Shown here: piece after piece, positions 19,889-30,770 of the stretch
Layout: the number at the start of each line of letters is the position of its first letter
How positions within the stretch are numbered: the first letter of the stretch is position 1
DNA from: Richelia intracellularis HH01
Lineage (GTDB): Bacteria; Cyanobacteriota; Cyanobacteriia; Cyanobacteriales; Nostocaceae
Direction: 5' to 3'
Length of the DNA: 64,000 bases
Assembly: GCF_000350105.1 (NCBI RefSeq)
Contig: NZ_CAIY01000031.1
Location: 1 to 64,000, forward strand
Position numbers and translations under genes: made by a program
The notes under the pieces: model-generated
Database searches by the model: none
The model's input: the letters and a program-made list of their open reading frames with translations, nothing else
Told to the model about the DNA's origin: nothing

Positions 19889-20260
19889 TCATGAAGAAGA
19901 TATAGCTTTTCTAATTCTCACATTATTATCAAAATGTAACATTTCCATACTCTGCCAACCATAAACTCCTTCAATTTGTTGATGACAGCATTCAATGGCA
20001 AAATCATTGAATTCTTCCAATTTAATAGAATACATTTCCTGAAATATTCCTGGTTCAACACAACAAAAACGGGGACGGTTAGAATAAATATTGCATTCTC
20101 TAGTATTATGATCAAAATTAATGCACCATCCTCCTTCCCCTATCATACTCAGATATAACTCCAACTCTTTCGGAGACAAGTAATCACAAATATCTGGACG
20201 TTCCTCTAGACTTAGATTACAGCAGGCTCCACAGCACTTTACACATTGCCAAGTTGCCAT
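19889..20260 (-). CDS. YkgJ-type cysteine-cluster protein
   Basis: A 123-residue protein with the cysteine pattern of the YkgJ family: CVKCCGACC near the N-terminus, then C25, CINFDHNTRECNIY, and RPRFCCVEPG. The cysteines probably hold zinc or an iron-sulfur cluster. The family is widespread in cyanobacteria with unproven function. It is cytosolic. The gene is divergent from psb30, separated by about 160 bases that must hold both promoters. Length and Cys pattern are normal. Confidence 0.88.
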   Translation of the reverse strand: MATWQCVKCCGACCNLSLEERPDICDYLSPKELELYLSMIGEGGWCINFDHNTRECNIYSNRPRFCCVEPGIFQEMYSIKLEEFNDFAIECCHQQIEGVYGWQSMEMLHFDNNVRIRKAISSS

Positions 20261-20418
20261 ATTACTAACCTTTGCTAATATTCAGGATTTTACTATTATG
20301 CTTCATTCTTTTATACTTTTATTAAGTAAATTAAAATACACCTCCTACAGACAGATATTATTGTCTTTGGGGTTAATTACCGAGTAAATAAATGTTTATA
20401 GGAGTATGAGGAAAAGAA

Positions 20419-20541
20419 ATGTTTGAAGCTCTAGTTAACATCAACTTTGAAGTTATTTTCCAACTGCTGTTTGTATCATTGATAATGTTAGCTGGTCCTG
20501 TGGTTATTTTCGTGTTGGCATTTCGCAATGGTGACATGTAA
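20419..20541 (+). CDS. psb30: Photosystem II protein Psb30 (Ycf12)
   Basis: A 40-residue single-helix thylakoid protein, starting [20 protein letters not shown] and ending VLAFRNGDM, matching Psb30/Ycf12, a small PSII core subunit near PsbJ and PsbK. The ATG is preceded by a GGAAAAG-like stretch that may serve as ribosome binding site. The gene is convergent with recJ, 32 bases apart. Together with psbX and ycf66 it makes a photosystem-related neighbourhood. Confidence 0.95.
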   Translation: MFEALVNINFEVIFQLLFVSLIMLAGPVVIFVLAFRNGDM

Positions 20542-20573
20542 GACTTATGGGCTCTAGGCAAATAAATATAAAG

Positions 20574-22664
20574 TTAGTCCTTAGAAGTCAAGTTTGATAA
20601 GGCCATCAGTGCAGCTCTGATAATACTTTTATATGGGGGTTGAGAAATATCAACTTCTTGCGCTTCTTGTCGGTTACTCCCCAATAAGCCGATGGAATTC
20701 CGAGGGTTGTTTAACAGTGGTGAGTCCAGCTGAACTGCTAATATCTTGCCCCCAGTATTTTTTATCCTTAATTCGGATATATCACCATGCTTGTACACCC
20801 CACAAGTGTAAAAGCGCTGTTGATAATTGAAGTATATGGTGTTTTTTCTATTGGGATTATCATGCGAGACTGATGTTTCAGGTATGTTTATCCCTAAAAG
20901 TTCCAGCTCAATACTATGATCTCCATTGAAGGTATTTTCCCTTAGTTTATATGCAATATTAAGATAAGGTGCTAAGGGCAAATAATTGCGCCAACGCCAA
21001 GCAATGGCCTTTAATTGACATTGGTGCTTGCCAATAGTTTCTACCACTGTTAATCTAATATGCTCTTTGCCCACAGTTTGCTGCTCTAGGACTTTAACAT
21101 TTGCTGTCCAGAATATGGGGTTGGGGTTTCCAATTCCACAAGGTTCAAGAGAATAGAGCTGTTCATAAAAACCCCGGGTAATTTGATGCAGATGTATTTG
21201 CGTGTCAATTTTTAGAAGTGGTTTCAAGTCGTCTGTATTTAGACATTGATTTGCAAAGTCGCTTAGACGTAATCGTAATTTTGTCAAGTTCTCTACAGAT
21301 AGGGAAAACCCTCCAGCAGCTTTGTGCCCTCCATATTTAACTAATAGATCCTTGCAATACTCTAATCCATCAAAAACATTAAACTCAGTTATTCCCCTTG
21401 CAGAGCCACGAATATGATATTCATCTTCATGGGTACCGATAAACACGGGAATACCATAACGTTCTACTAATCGAGAGGCAACAATGCCAATTACACCATG
21501 ATGCCAGTTTTGTGAAGTAACAACTATTACTTTATCTTCTTGTAAAGATTGTAGATATTCAGTATCTATAATTGCGATTGCTTCTCTTTCGATTTCCCCG
21601 CACATTTCCTGACGCTGACGGTTAGTATTATCGCATTGAAGTGCCTTTTCTAAGGCTATTCTTGTATCATCAGTAGTTAATAAGTCAATGACAATTTGCG
21701 GGTCGCTGATTCTCCCAATAGCATTTATCCTTGGTCCTAATCTAAAGCCAATATCATCAGGCTTGAGGGATAAATAATTATTTTCAGCTTTTATTCTTCC
21801 TTGCTCCCCTATTTTATTATTTACATGATTAGTTACTCCTGTAAGCTGAATTAAAGCCTGAACTCCAGGTAGCTTAGATTTGGGTAATCCTTGTAAGCCA
21901 CGTTTTACCCAACGACGATTTACTCCTGTTAAAGGTGCTAAATCTGCTATTGTCCCCAAAGTAAATAATTCCAGCATAGGCTCTAATAAACTTTTGTAAT
22001 CATCCCCCATTTTTTGTGTCAACGACACTGCCAAAATATAAGCAACCCCAACACCAGCAATTCCATAATAAGGTGAAGATTTGCTAATTAATTTTGGATT
22101 GAGAATAGCATTTGCGGGTGGTAATTCTTCAGGAAGGTCATGATGGTCGGTGACAATTACTTTTAGACCCAGTTCTTTCGCCCTAGTAACAGATTCAAAT
22201 GCAGAAATCCCATTGTCTACCGTGATGATTAGTTTTACTCCTTCTTGTGCAAATTCTTCTACAATTCTATTATTGATACCATAGCCTTCATGCATACGAC
22301 TAGGAATAGCGTAATCTACTTCTGCACCCAACCAGCGCAAACAACGTAATAATAGTGCAGTACTTGTCATTCCATCAGCATCATAGTCACCACAGATGGC
22401 AATTTTATCTTGGTAAGTGATTGCTTCTTGTAATATGTCTAAACTGGTAGCTAGATCAGGAAATTCATTTAGGGGTAAAGGTAAAAGTATAGACTCTGGG
22501 TTTAAGAATGACGTTGCTTGTTTTTGGGTTTCTATTCCGCGATTAATCAGTAATTGACAGACCATAGGAGATAAATTGACTACTTCTGCTAGTTCTTGTG
22601 CCAATTTTTCTTTTTGAGGATATATTTGCCAACGCTGGTTAGGAAAATTTTTCTGGGTTTTCAC
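20574..22664 (-). CDS. recJ: Single-stranded-DNA exonuclease RecJ
   Basis: A 696-residue 5'-3' ssDNA exonuclease of recombination and mismatch repair. It has DHH phosphoesterase motifs: DYDADGMTSTALLL (about residues 94-107) and VTDHHDLPEELPP. The DHHA1 motif GGHKAAGGFSL follows, then an OB-type C-terminal part with a cyanobacterial extension. All metal ligands appear present. The length suits cyanobacterial RecJ. It is convergent with psb30. Confidence 0.96.
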   Translation of the reverse strand: MKTQKNFPNQRWQIYPQKEKLAQELAEVVNLSPMVCQLLINRGIETQKQATSFLNPESILLPLPLNEFPDLATSLDILQEAITYQDKIAICGDYDADGMTSTALLLRCLRWLGAEVDYAIPSRMHEGYGINNRIVEEFAQEGVKLIITVDNGISAFESVTRAKELGLKVIVTDHHDLPEELPPANAILNPKLISKSSPYYGIAGVGVAYILAVSLTQKMGDDYKSLLEPMLELFTLGTIADLAPLTGVNRRWVKRGLQGLPKSKLPGVQALIQLTGVTNHVNNKIGEQGRIKAENNYLSLKPDDIGFRLGPRINAIGRISDPQIVIDLLTTDDTRIALEKALQCDNTNRQRQEMCGEIEREAIAIIDTEYLQSLQEDKVIVVTSQNWHHGVIGIVASRLVERYGIPVFIGTHEDEYHIRGSARGITEFNVFDGLEYCKDLLVKYGGHKAAGGFSLSVENLTKLRLRLSDFANQCLNTDDLKPLLKIDTQIHLHQITRGFYEQLYSLEPCGIGNPNPIFWTANVKVLEQQTVGKEHIRLTVVETIGKHQCQLKAIAWRWRNYLPLAPYLNIAYKLRENTFNGDHSIELELLGINIPETSVSHDNPNRKNTIYFNYQQRFYTCGVYKHGDISELRIKNTGGKILAVQLDSPLLNNPRNSIGLLGSNRQEAQEVDISQPPYKSIIRAALMALSNLTSKD

Positions 22665-23142
22665 TTGTACAGTTATATCAATTGGGGTGATGGCTTCATC
22701 TTCAAAAAATATTATAAACTTACGGCAAACTATTATATTTTAAAATGAAAGTTAATACCTAAGAGTATTAGTATCTAGAATAATAAATTTTCCATATTAT
22801 TCAATCAGCACTTACATAGTATAGTTAATTTGTTGCAAACATTCAGGGCCGGGGTTTACATACAATTTAATATTTAAGGATTTTGTTTGATGAGTTAAAA
22901 ACTTTTATACCAAAATAATAGCAGAGAGATATTTACTATTATTCTAGTTCCAATTAGTATGTCACAATAGCATTGTTACTTTTGTATTTGTAAAAATAGT
23001 GCTGAAAATGAAATGAATTATTTATGCAATTTATTTTTTTAATGATTAATGATCTGTATGTACGTAAGTTAACCTGATATGAATTCAATCAGCCTGGATG
23101 AAAATTTAGTTGAAATCACAGTAAGCACAACTATAACAACAG

Positions 23143-23245
23143 TTACCAGGTATTATATATTTTTATTGAATTCGTAATACCATCAAGTGCACCACCTGCT
23201 ACTCCTCGTAAATAGTCATGATAATTCTTAGTACACAATATTTCC
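23143..23245 (-). pseudogene. Short coding remnant, unknown family
   Basis: A minus-strand frame ending at TAA 23143-23145 contains NYHDYLRGVAGGALDGITNS, which looks like real protein rather than AT-driven chance. About 35 codons are open, with no credible start or ribosome binding site. I do not recognise the family; it is probably the tail of a decayed gene. Confidence 0.35.
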
Positions 23246-23583
23246 ATATCTACTTAATCTAAAAACTAGTAATCTTTCTTAGATTATCAACTGTATGAGT
23301 GAATATTGATTTCATAAACTCATAGTGCTAATAATAACAAGCATATTCTCCACCTGATTTGTAACTGTACTATCATCCAATAATTACAAACTTTTTTATA
23401 TTGTAGTTTCCACTATTATACAATAATTTCACGGTAATAACTTACAATTGGATATTCTAGTTACTTAGAGTCAGACTCTCAATACGATCACAGCCAAGAC
23501 CATAGTTTATATCTTTATAAGAATTCTCATTAAAGTGCAACTATCAATATTGAGTATTTTATAAGAAATGTGATAAAAAATAG

Positions 23584-23621
23584 AGATATAATATATGCAT
23601 AAAATCGCATATATTATATCT
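23584..23621. repeat. 15-bp perfect stem hairpin
   Basis: AGATATAATATATGC at 23584-23598 is the exact reverse complement of 23607-23621, with an 8-base loop. It is AT-rich and lies in gene-free DNA. Confidence 0.7.
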
Positions 23622-24242
23622 TGGTAAAACAGGACAAATTTAATGTTAAATCAAGGCTTAAAAGTAAGAGAGAAGAATACAAATTTACATTATATGGAAT
23701 GAAGAATAGAAAAAGCTTTCAGATGTTTTATTCTAAGGGTTAATTACAAGTAATTGCCTACTACTTTTGTCTGATTAATTTGCTAGACCAAGATAAAATA
23801 GATATATAGTAATTAGTTCTATTCATACATCAATAATTTCAGGTCATAATGTTTATGAATGTGGGCTTTTATCTAAAATGAATATCGGTTTACCAGTACC
23901 TATTACCTAGTAAAATGTAGATTGGCTAGTAATTCTAAATAAATTGCTGAATAAATTAAATTATCTTATACAAAAATCCAGTACCATAGTGTAACTCCAA
24001 TAAAAGCACATACTAAGCATTCATAAATAAATCTGATTATTGGTCCGTAGTGATTTTTCATATGTATTATACGAAAATTATTAAGTTTCCATAGGTACTA
24101 TTTGCAACATAAAAAAATAAGCAACCACTATCATTTATAGTATTACATCTGTAATTTATAAAGTCAGTGCAACTTAACCGTACAATATCATGATTGTATG
24201 AATAATTATATAATTTCATTGCCTTCTATTGCTTTTATTTGG

Positions 24243-24480
24243 TTATGTTGTTAACAAATCCTCAAGTAAGGATAAATTATAATCTGCGTCTCCAGGTTCC
24301 TCTTGCTCAAAGGCTAAACTCCTTAAAAAAAGTGCATAACTATGCCAGATAGGTTTTTACTCATGATTTCACTAAACTGAATAATGCCTGAAGTGGCTAT
24401 TACATCATTCAGCTCTTGACTAGATTCTCTGCTAAGTTTGCAGTTACCTTATAAGCTTATAAGAGCAAAGGCATATTTAA
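24243..24480 (-). pseudogene. Frameshifted remnant of an unknown protein gene
   Basis: The minus strand ends at TAA 24243-24245 after LRSLAFEQEEPGDADYNLSL and LEDLLTT. Just upstream, in the neighbouring frame, it reads RESSQELNDVIATSGIIQFS and EIMSKNLSGIVMHFF, then stops. The two join if one base is added to the 7-A run at 24325-24331 (plus strand). A further stop lies upstream near 24450. About 70 codons of strongly protein-like sequence survive. I do not recognise the family. Confidence 0.6.
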
Positions 24481-25872
24481 ATTTGAATTATATATCTTGA
24501 TAACTATATGTTGCATCTATAAACGGAAATATTAGGACTTAAAGTCAATTCTATTTTTAGATTGTATATTTATAGATTTAACACACAATCTACCCGTCTC
24601 ATTATCCATAAATACCATTTATTAACTGCAACATACTAGGCCACTGATAGAAAGGAAAATATTAAATAACCCTATCATTACTTCTTACGGAATTACCGTT
24701 CAAATTTGATAGATCTGCGAGTTGCTATTGGAAAAGTATCAAAAAGCTATACTATAATTTCCTACCAAATCCTAGAAAATAGAAGATTCTACTTCCGGAG
24801 AGCAAATTCATTTGTGAGGGTAATTAACCTACTATAATAGGTAACATCAATAATATAGCCATGTTCCTTAACCTAAAATATATCGATACTGCACTAGTAT
24901 ATACCAGTATATTATTTATCAAACATTTACTTGACTATTATGTTATTATAGGATTATTGTCCCCTAGTAGTATAGATAGGAAATCTGAGTTTACTCTTGC
25001 TGCCATAATTACAAAAGATAAATATTTTATTCCTACTGCTTATTGGCTATTTGAAATGTAGGAGAGGGTTTTTCTTTGAATTTCATACTGCTAAATATAC
25101 TACCTCTCTAATATCGGAACATACTGGCCTATAAATTTTATTATCATGAGACTTTATATTGTTCAGATAGCATTATTTACTAAGGATCTATCGAATGTGA
25201 GTGGTTAAATGAAAACCTTACGCTGATATCATCAGCAATAACTATCTTGGCTTTTGCACTAATTAAGCACTTACATAATATTTATATAATAAAACAACAA
25301 AATATGACAATATAGGATTTACATATGTTAGTGATTGTAACAGTAATATGTATCATAGGCATACAAATACCAGTATAATTACTTTTGCCTACACCTAAGT
25401 TGTTTCAAACTATTGACAGGTTATGAGACCATAGTCTTAATAATACTATGGTAATTTTTTATTTCTCGCCCTGAAATAATCACTCCTTAATTCTTGCGTT
25501 AATTAATTATATATCTATCTAAGCAATTAGATTGATTATTAATGCTATATCAGGAAAAATTTAGTCGTCATCTAAGAGCATTATTTGGCTTTTAAAAATA
25601 GTGTAATTCCTTTCCTAGCAAATATGCTGAGAATATTTAGGTTTCTGATATAGGTAGATTAGGAAAAAACATAACTAAGTAAGAATGGGTATTTTTTATA
25701 TAAACGAATCTATTTATAATATGAGTATAATCCTAATTTAAGTTGTTACTTTCAACTTAGAAATTCTTTTGGGTAGAAGTCTATGATAAATAATCACAAG
25801 AGAAATATTTAATAGGATCAAGATATAAGGTAGCTATTCAAATAACGTCTGTACCTTCCGATAAAAAATAAG

Positions 25873-25954
25873 AAAATTAGTGGCGAATAGATGGTAATTA
25901 AATGACCTTATATATAAACAGTCATTTAATTACCATCTATTCGCCACTAATTTT
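25873..25954. repeat. Hairpin with perfect 34-bp stem
   Basis: Bases 25873-25906 are exactly reverse complementary to 25921-25954, with a 14-base loop. It lies 59 bases beyond the stop of the minus-strand TPR gene, so it could act as its terminator, but the stem is far longer than a normal one. It may instead be a palindromic repeat element. Confidence 0.9.
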
Positions 25955-26013
25955 TTAAACTATAGCACCTACGTAAGTAATATTTATATTTTCTTCTTTT
26001 TCACTTCATCTAA

Positions 26014-26721
26014 TTAATTTATTAGTTTATCTAACCAAGTTTCTACCTGTAGACGAAGACTAGAATTAGAACATTGACTTCTCTGGTTTCCAGTATCAAT
26101 AGTAGCTATAGCACGCTGATAATCAGCAATTGCACAATTCCAATCTCCCCAAATTTCGTAAGTTCGCCCTCTTTCCGCAAAAATACGACTTTCTAATTGA
26201 CCAAATAATAATGCTACTTCTAAATCCTCAATTGCTTCTGCATAGTTTCCAAGTTCACGCAAAGTAATCGCCCTATTAATCCAACCACGAACATAGCTTG
26301 GATTTAGGTCCAAGGCATGATTATAATTATTAATTGCAATGGCTAATTCCCCGCAAGCAGCATAATAATTAGCCCGGTTATTATATGCCGATGCAAGTTT
26401 TGGATCTAACTTTAGAGCCATATTATAGTCACACAAAGCCCTTTGAGGATCACCACTTTGAAAATAAATAAGTCCTCGGTTATTATAATCAACCGCATTT
26501 TGGGGATGGCGGTTAATCAAAAGACTTAAAAGCGCAATCGCATTAGTATAGTCTCCTTTTTGAGCAGATTCTAGCGCGCAAGTTCGCAAGTCTTGATCAG
26601 CAATTATGACTTCATCCTCAGTACAGGGATAGAATTTCTGGATGATACTAGTGGTTTTGAGTACAGACTTGCATCGGTATTCCTGTGGTTCTCCAAATAC
26701 AAAAAATGATTGACTCTTCAT
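26014..26721 (-). CDS. TPR-repeat protein
   Basis: A 235-residue protein without signal peptide or membrane segment. Tandem tetratricopeptide repeats cover about residues 50-205 (AVDYNNRGLIYFQSGDPQRA, LASAYNNRANYYAACGELA and so on). It is a protein-interaction scaffold of unknown partner. The first 45 residues are not repeat-like. It is isolated between two gene-poor stretches. The stop is followed by an exceptional 34-bp hairpin. The repeat type resembles the gene at 540-1379, but that one has an export signal. Confidence 0.82.
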   Translation of the reverse strand: MKSQSFFVFGEPQEYRCKSVLKTTSIIQKFYPCTEDEVIIADQDLRTCALESAQKGDYTNAIALLSLLINRHPQNAVDYNNRGLIYFQSGDPQRALCDYNMALKLDPKLASAYNNRANYYAACGELAIAINNYNHALDLNPSYVRGWINRAITLRELGNYAEAIEDLEVALLFGQLESRIFAERGRTYEIWGDWNCAIADYQRAIATIDTGNQRSQCSNSSLRLQVETWLDKLIN

Positions 26722-28189
26722 ATCTTCCTACCCTGAGCTCATTGCTCTCTGTTTGAAACCAACTATTTTGATCGTCGTTTTGGTAGCACCCTAATATTGA
26801 TTGCGTCATACCCGTATTATTTCATGCTTGTAAAAGAGTGGCTACTGTTGATATTACCCAATACAATTAAGAGAATTTTAGAGTTTTACACTGCTGATAT
26901 TAGAACCTATGGATAGATTTTAACTCCTACCATATATTGGAAAAATGGGAAAATGTTAGAGTTGTTCAGGGGATGAAGATTATAGTATCCAGATAGAAAA
27001 ATTCTAAACATTGAACAAGTATTGAATTAAAAATCACTCATAAGTGAAATTACTTAATTGCGCAGAAAATAATTTTGATTACCACATTAGTGCTTCTCAG
27101 TACTATCTATTTAAAAAATATTAAATTTTCTTCTACCTCAATATAGTTTTGGAAAATTATCAAAAGCTAAATTAATCAATCCCAGAGATAAGTTATTTTT
27201 ACTCTATTTTTCATATATATAGTCCTTATATGTCTTTTTATGGCTATTGCTAGAGCAGATAATATATGCATAGATAGCAAGAGATTTTAAAACATTTTTT
27301 GCTAATACAATAGTATTAATAGAAAAATAAATTAAGGATTATGTAAGAAATCATTAAAAGTTTTGACGAGACTGATATATTGATTATTTGTAAATCGAAA
27401 ATTCTCATTTTTATGCACCCAACACTTACTCACAAATACTTAGGAATAATAGATAAAAATAGAGGGGTATTAGTTTTCAGAATAGGTAAAATTAAGAAAA
27501 GCTCGTTATAGAAAATTTCATAATTATGAGAATCTAGCAGCAAGTATATTTGTATTATATGCCGATCAAAATTTATTTGTGTTTTCTTCAAGCTAATAAA
27601 TAGAAGAATAATATCGTAATCCCAGTAAAATATTACTGATAGTATTTACCCAAAGAATAAAAGAATCAAAAATGAGAACTGAGTTCATTAAGGTATGGGT
27701 TGCAATTTCGATGTTTGTTGTACTTCCCACTAGTACTAAGTAATAGAATTTTTTTCAAAATCAATACAAAGTTAGCTTTGCAGAATGAATAGAATTACAT
27801 AATAGTATCAACTCATAAGCTAAAACATGTTCCCTAATATATAATGATCAAGTATAAATACATAGGCATATAAGGAAACATCTTGCTTAAGGTTCACAGA
27901 AAAAGTCAAGAGGAAAAAATCCTCACTAGAATTTACATATAGCTTAAATCATTTACTTTTACAGAAATTTTTGTCAGAATTAATCTGTTATTTGTAAGTC
28001 GTATTTGAAGAGAAAACAGCTAAGAATATCAAAAACAAACTGGAAAGAATCCTTGTACTCACTGAGAACTGAGCAAATTCACAAGACTTACCTTAGTCTG
28101 AACTATTGCCGATGGATGTTGGTAAAAACTTTTAACAGTCTTGTCCTGCAGAATAGTCAAATAATCTGAAATATAAAATACGAAATCCC
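26722..28189. other. 1.5-kb AT-rich gene-free stretch
   Basis: Nothing recognisable. One 47-codon open stretch at about 26770-26912 (plus) has no family features. The end should include the promoter of the gene at 28190. Confidence 0.5.
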
Positions 28190-28654
28190 ATGACCACAAA
28201 AATTCTTTCTAATGAAAATAATGACTTAACTACCAGTGATTACCTTGTAATTGGTTTGGCAACTTGTTTTATTAAAGAGGATGGAGAAATTCACCAAGTA
28301 GAAGTAATAGAACCTATACCATCTGCAGCTTTAGAAGTTATTTTGAGAGGTATACCAACCTCCTATAAACTTGCTTATGCTACGACTATAGGTGAAGTCC
28401 TCAGCACAAACGCTCAACTGTCTTCCCTCGAACTTCCAAATAATGCTAAGTTGGGGGAGAAATTTCAACAAAGAGCACTTGCAGCTACTCGTACCTACAA
28501 ACGAAAGGGATCAGTCGCAAAACTTATTCCTATAGGAACAAAATATACTGAGCTCAACTACTCAATTGAGCGAAAACGGCTACTGAATCAGTCCAGGCTT
28601 GTTACTAGAGACGATAATATCAAACAGCACCCTAACACCCATAAGACACTTTAA
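28190..28654 (+). CDS. Conserved-looking protein of unknown function
   Basis: A 154-residue protein with balanced composition and codon pattern of a real gene. Visible stretches are TSDYLVIGLATCFIKEDGEI, VIEPIPSAALEVILRGIPTS and a basic C-terminal half (RTYKRKGSVAKLIPIGTKYT). No signal peptide, membrane segment or metal motif. The many charged residues suggest a soluble cytosolic protein. I believe similar proteins exist in other filamentous cyanobacteria but cannot name a family. It is isolated, with over a kilobase of decayed DNA upstream, so its retention suggests a role. Confidence 0.65.
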   Translation: MTTKILSNENNDLTTSDYLVIGLATCFIKEDGEIHQVEVIEPIPSAALEVILRGIPTSYKLAYATTIGEVLSTNAQLSSLELPNNAKLGEKFQQRALAATRTYKRKGSVAKLIPIGTKYTELNYSIERKRLLNQSRLVTRDDNIKQHPNTHKTL

Positions 28655-29047
28655 TACACAAGACTATGACCCATAAAGTATGAACGTCTTATGATGGTAC
28701 TCATAGCTGGTAATTTATTATTTAAATTTTAGTCCCGGGGTATGTATATGGGCAAACACAAAATTCTCAAACTTGTGAAACCACTAGATAACATTTCCGT
28801 TAATCAAGCCTTTTTTGAAAAACTGCTCTAGTTTATTAGGCATTGTACTTTGATCCCTCTGTCAATGTCATTTCCCTCATACTAAGTCCAGATTTTATTT
28901 TAGATGCATGCTATATACAAAAGAATTAGAAGACTTCCTTTTTTCCAAAAGACTATTTACCATCAGTAAAATAGCAGTTATCAGACTATAAAATGTCTAT
29001 ACCTAATCATGAACCGCAAATAATTAGTTGACATAATTTATTCAAAA
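28655..29047. other. Gene-free stretch, possible small remnant
   Basis: A 29-codon frame from ATG 28742 (MYMGKHKILKLVKPLDNISV) is visible but without supporting features. Otherwise nothing recognised. Confidence 0.4.
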
Positions 29048-29539
29048 TTAGCGGTAGTTGGTAAATTGTAAAACAATAGGTAGTTCTTCTTGTTTCAATC
29101 GTTGGATTACCCCCTGTAGCTCATCCTTGTTTTTCGCAGTAACGCGCACAATATCTCCCTGAATGGAAGTTTGCACGTTTTTGAATTCATCGCGTATCAA
29201 CTTAGAAATTTTTTTGGCATTATCTTTGCTAATTCCTCTTTTCAGGAGAACTTCTTGACGTACCCGATTACCACTAGCTGTCTCTATTTCCCCAAACTCA
29301 AAAATTTTCTGAGACAAGTTGCGCTTCGCTGCCTTCTCTCGAAGCAGTTTTTGTATAGCATCTAGGGTGAAATCACTATTGGTGCTAATAGTAATGGTCT
29401 CCTCCCCTAGCTCTAAACTAGTTTTAGTATCTTTTAGATCGTAACGATTCTTGATATCTCTCACAGTTTGGTCAATTGTATTTACCAATTCCTGTCTATC
29501 AAAATCACTGACAACATCAAATGAATAGGTTGAAGCCAT
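29048..29539 (-). CDS. YajQ family nucleotide-binding protein
   Basis: A 163-residue protein matching the YajQ family throughout: N-terminal [20 protein letters not shown], then [34 protein letters not shown], and C-terminal [16 protein letters not shown]. It forms two RRM-like halves. Some homologues bind cyclic di-GMP or act with transcription factors; the role in cyanobacteria is untested. It is cytosolic with normal length. The same strand carries MAPEG and DprA-like genes upstream, but gaps of over 140 bases argue against one operon. Confidence 0.93.
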   Translation of the reverse strand: MASTYSFDVVSDFDRQELVNTIDQTVRDIKNRYDLKDTKTSLELGEETITISTNSDFTLDAIQKLLREKAAKRNLSQKIFEFGEIETASGNRVRQEVLLKRGISKDNAKKISKLIRDEFKNVQTSIQGDIVRVTAKNKDELQGVIQRLKQEELPIVLQFTNYR

Positions 29540-29708
29540 AATAAACTCCGAATTGTATGTGTCATCTGAGTCTCATAGTGTTTTTATGTTGTGATATGCC
29601 AACAGTGTTAAACACATCAAATAATCTTTTCTAGTAATTATAGGAATTGCACCATCGTGAAACTAGAACAATCAAAAGCAAGTGTGAATAGTATTACACT
29701 CTAAATGA

Positions 29709-30119
29709 TTAATGGGTAATTTTCATTATACTTAAGGCAAATAAGGTTACCGTGCCCAAAGAGCCAATACCAAACATTAAAGAACGCAACATTGGTAGAT
29801 TCAAAATATAAAAAGCTGAGTATAAAAAACGAGTGATTACAAAAGTAATTGCAGCCAATCCTGTCAATGGATTATCTACTGCCGTTATATATGCTGTCAA
29901 TGCAGATGCAGTAAACACCATGAAGACCTCTAGAGAGTTTTCATGCGCCCAAGTTGCTCTTTGAGCATAAGCTGGTAGTTTGTCAAACATAGCACGAGGA
30001 GCTGAAATATTATACCCAATTAGAAAACGGGCATATACTACTATCAAAAAAGGTGCATAAATAAGTGCGGCAGCAGCAACAACTGAATAAATTAGAATCA
30101 CAGGTGAAGATAGTAACAT
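29709..30119 (-). CDS. MAPEG family membrane protein
   Basis: A 136-residue integral membrane protein with four hydrophobic segments (about residues 4-28, 55-75, 80-100 and 108-131). It has MAPEG-like features: the RATWAHENSLEVFMVF segment after helix 1, and the RFLYSAFYILNLPMLRSLMF segment. Eukaryotic relatives handle glutathione or eicosanoids; the bacterial and cyanobacterial substrate is unknown. Normal length. Confidence 0.85.
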   Translation of the reverse strand: MLLSSPVILIYSVVAAAALIYAPFLIVVYARFLIGYNISAPRAMFDKLPAYAQRATWAHENSLEVFMVFTASALTAYITAVDNPLTGLAAITFVITRFLYSAFYILNLPMLRSLMFGIGSLGTVTLFALSIMKITH

Positions 30120-30263
30120 AGAGAAATAGAAACACCAAAGAGTAAAATGTTCATGGCTACTTATTAATAAATATTACAACTACCAAATTGCTTGGTCATT
30201 GTAGATACATAAACTTTTGAACGGCATCATTAGTGATATTCCCAGTTTAGTATTTGATAAGAG

Positions 30264-30770
30264 CTAGTCAAAATAGAACAGAGTAACTACTTTCCTCTGA
30301 TCTTCTGCATTCTGGCAGGTTTGCAGCAGTGTGCGGCTGTCATGAAAGGCAAAACAAATTAATTGTTGGCAACGAGATATGATCTCCTTGTTACATATGT
30401 AACTTGCTTCTGCTAGTGCCAGATTATCATTGCCGGGATTTTCCACCAAGTGCATAACCTGTTCAAGTTGCTGACGAGATTCATTAGGCTGGCATCTTAA
30501 GCTTTGAGGTAAAATCACGGTCAGCATATTTGGGTCGCCGCGCATTGCCCCTTTAATAGCAGCAGAATTAGTACCAATAGCACCTGAAGTGATGATGCGA
30601 TTTCCTAACAGCACTAAGGCGTAGGTCATCATCTCAATTAGGTTTTGGTGAGTTATAGGAACATGACGTGACCCCAGCATAGCGATTCTCTTGGAACCTG
30701 TGTGCTGAATTGTTGCCAGTTCTTGCTCTAGGGTATCAATATTGTTGATGAGATCTAGTGATTGACTCAA
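30264..30770 (-). CDS. DprA/Smf-like Rossmann protein
   Basis: A 168-residue protein with the core of the DprA/Smf family: RIAMLGSRHVPITHQNLIEM, then RIITSGAIGTNSAAIKGA and LTVILPQSL. DprA loads RecA onto incoming ssDNA in natural transformation. This short form lacks the usual N- and C-terminal extra domains, so it is better called a DNA recombination-mediator-like protein of cyanobacterial type. Function is inferred from fold only. It is probably cytosolic and monocistronic. Confidence 0.75.
   Translation of the reverse strand: MSQSLDLINNIDTLEQELATIQHTGSKRIAMLGSRHVPITHQNLIEMMTYALVLLGNRIITSGAIGTNSAAIKGAMRGDPNMLTVILPQSLRCQPNESRQQLEQVMHLVENPGNDNLALAEASYICNKEIISRCQQLICFAFHDSRTLLQTCQNAEDQRKVVTLFYFD

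Larger units (their letters stand above)
22665..26013. other. 3.3-kb decayed region
   Basis: No intact gene. It holds coding remnants on the minus strand (23143-23245 and 24243-24480) and two strong hairpins (23584-23621 and 25873-25954), listed separately. The frame at 24861-25061 is probably chance. Stops occur in all frames elsewhere. Confidence 0.55.

Noticed and set aside
24861-25061. 66-codon frame as a gene
   Set aside because: Composition fits random AT-rich DNA, with no ribosome binding site and no recognisable motif.
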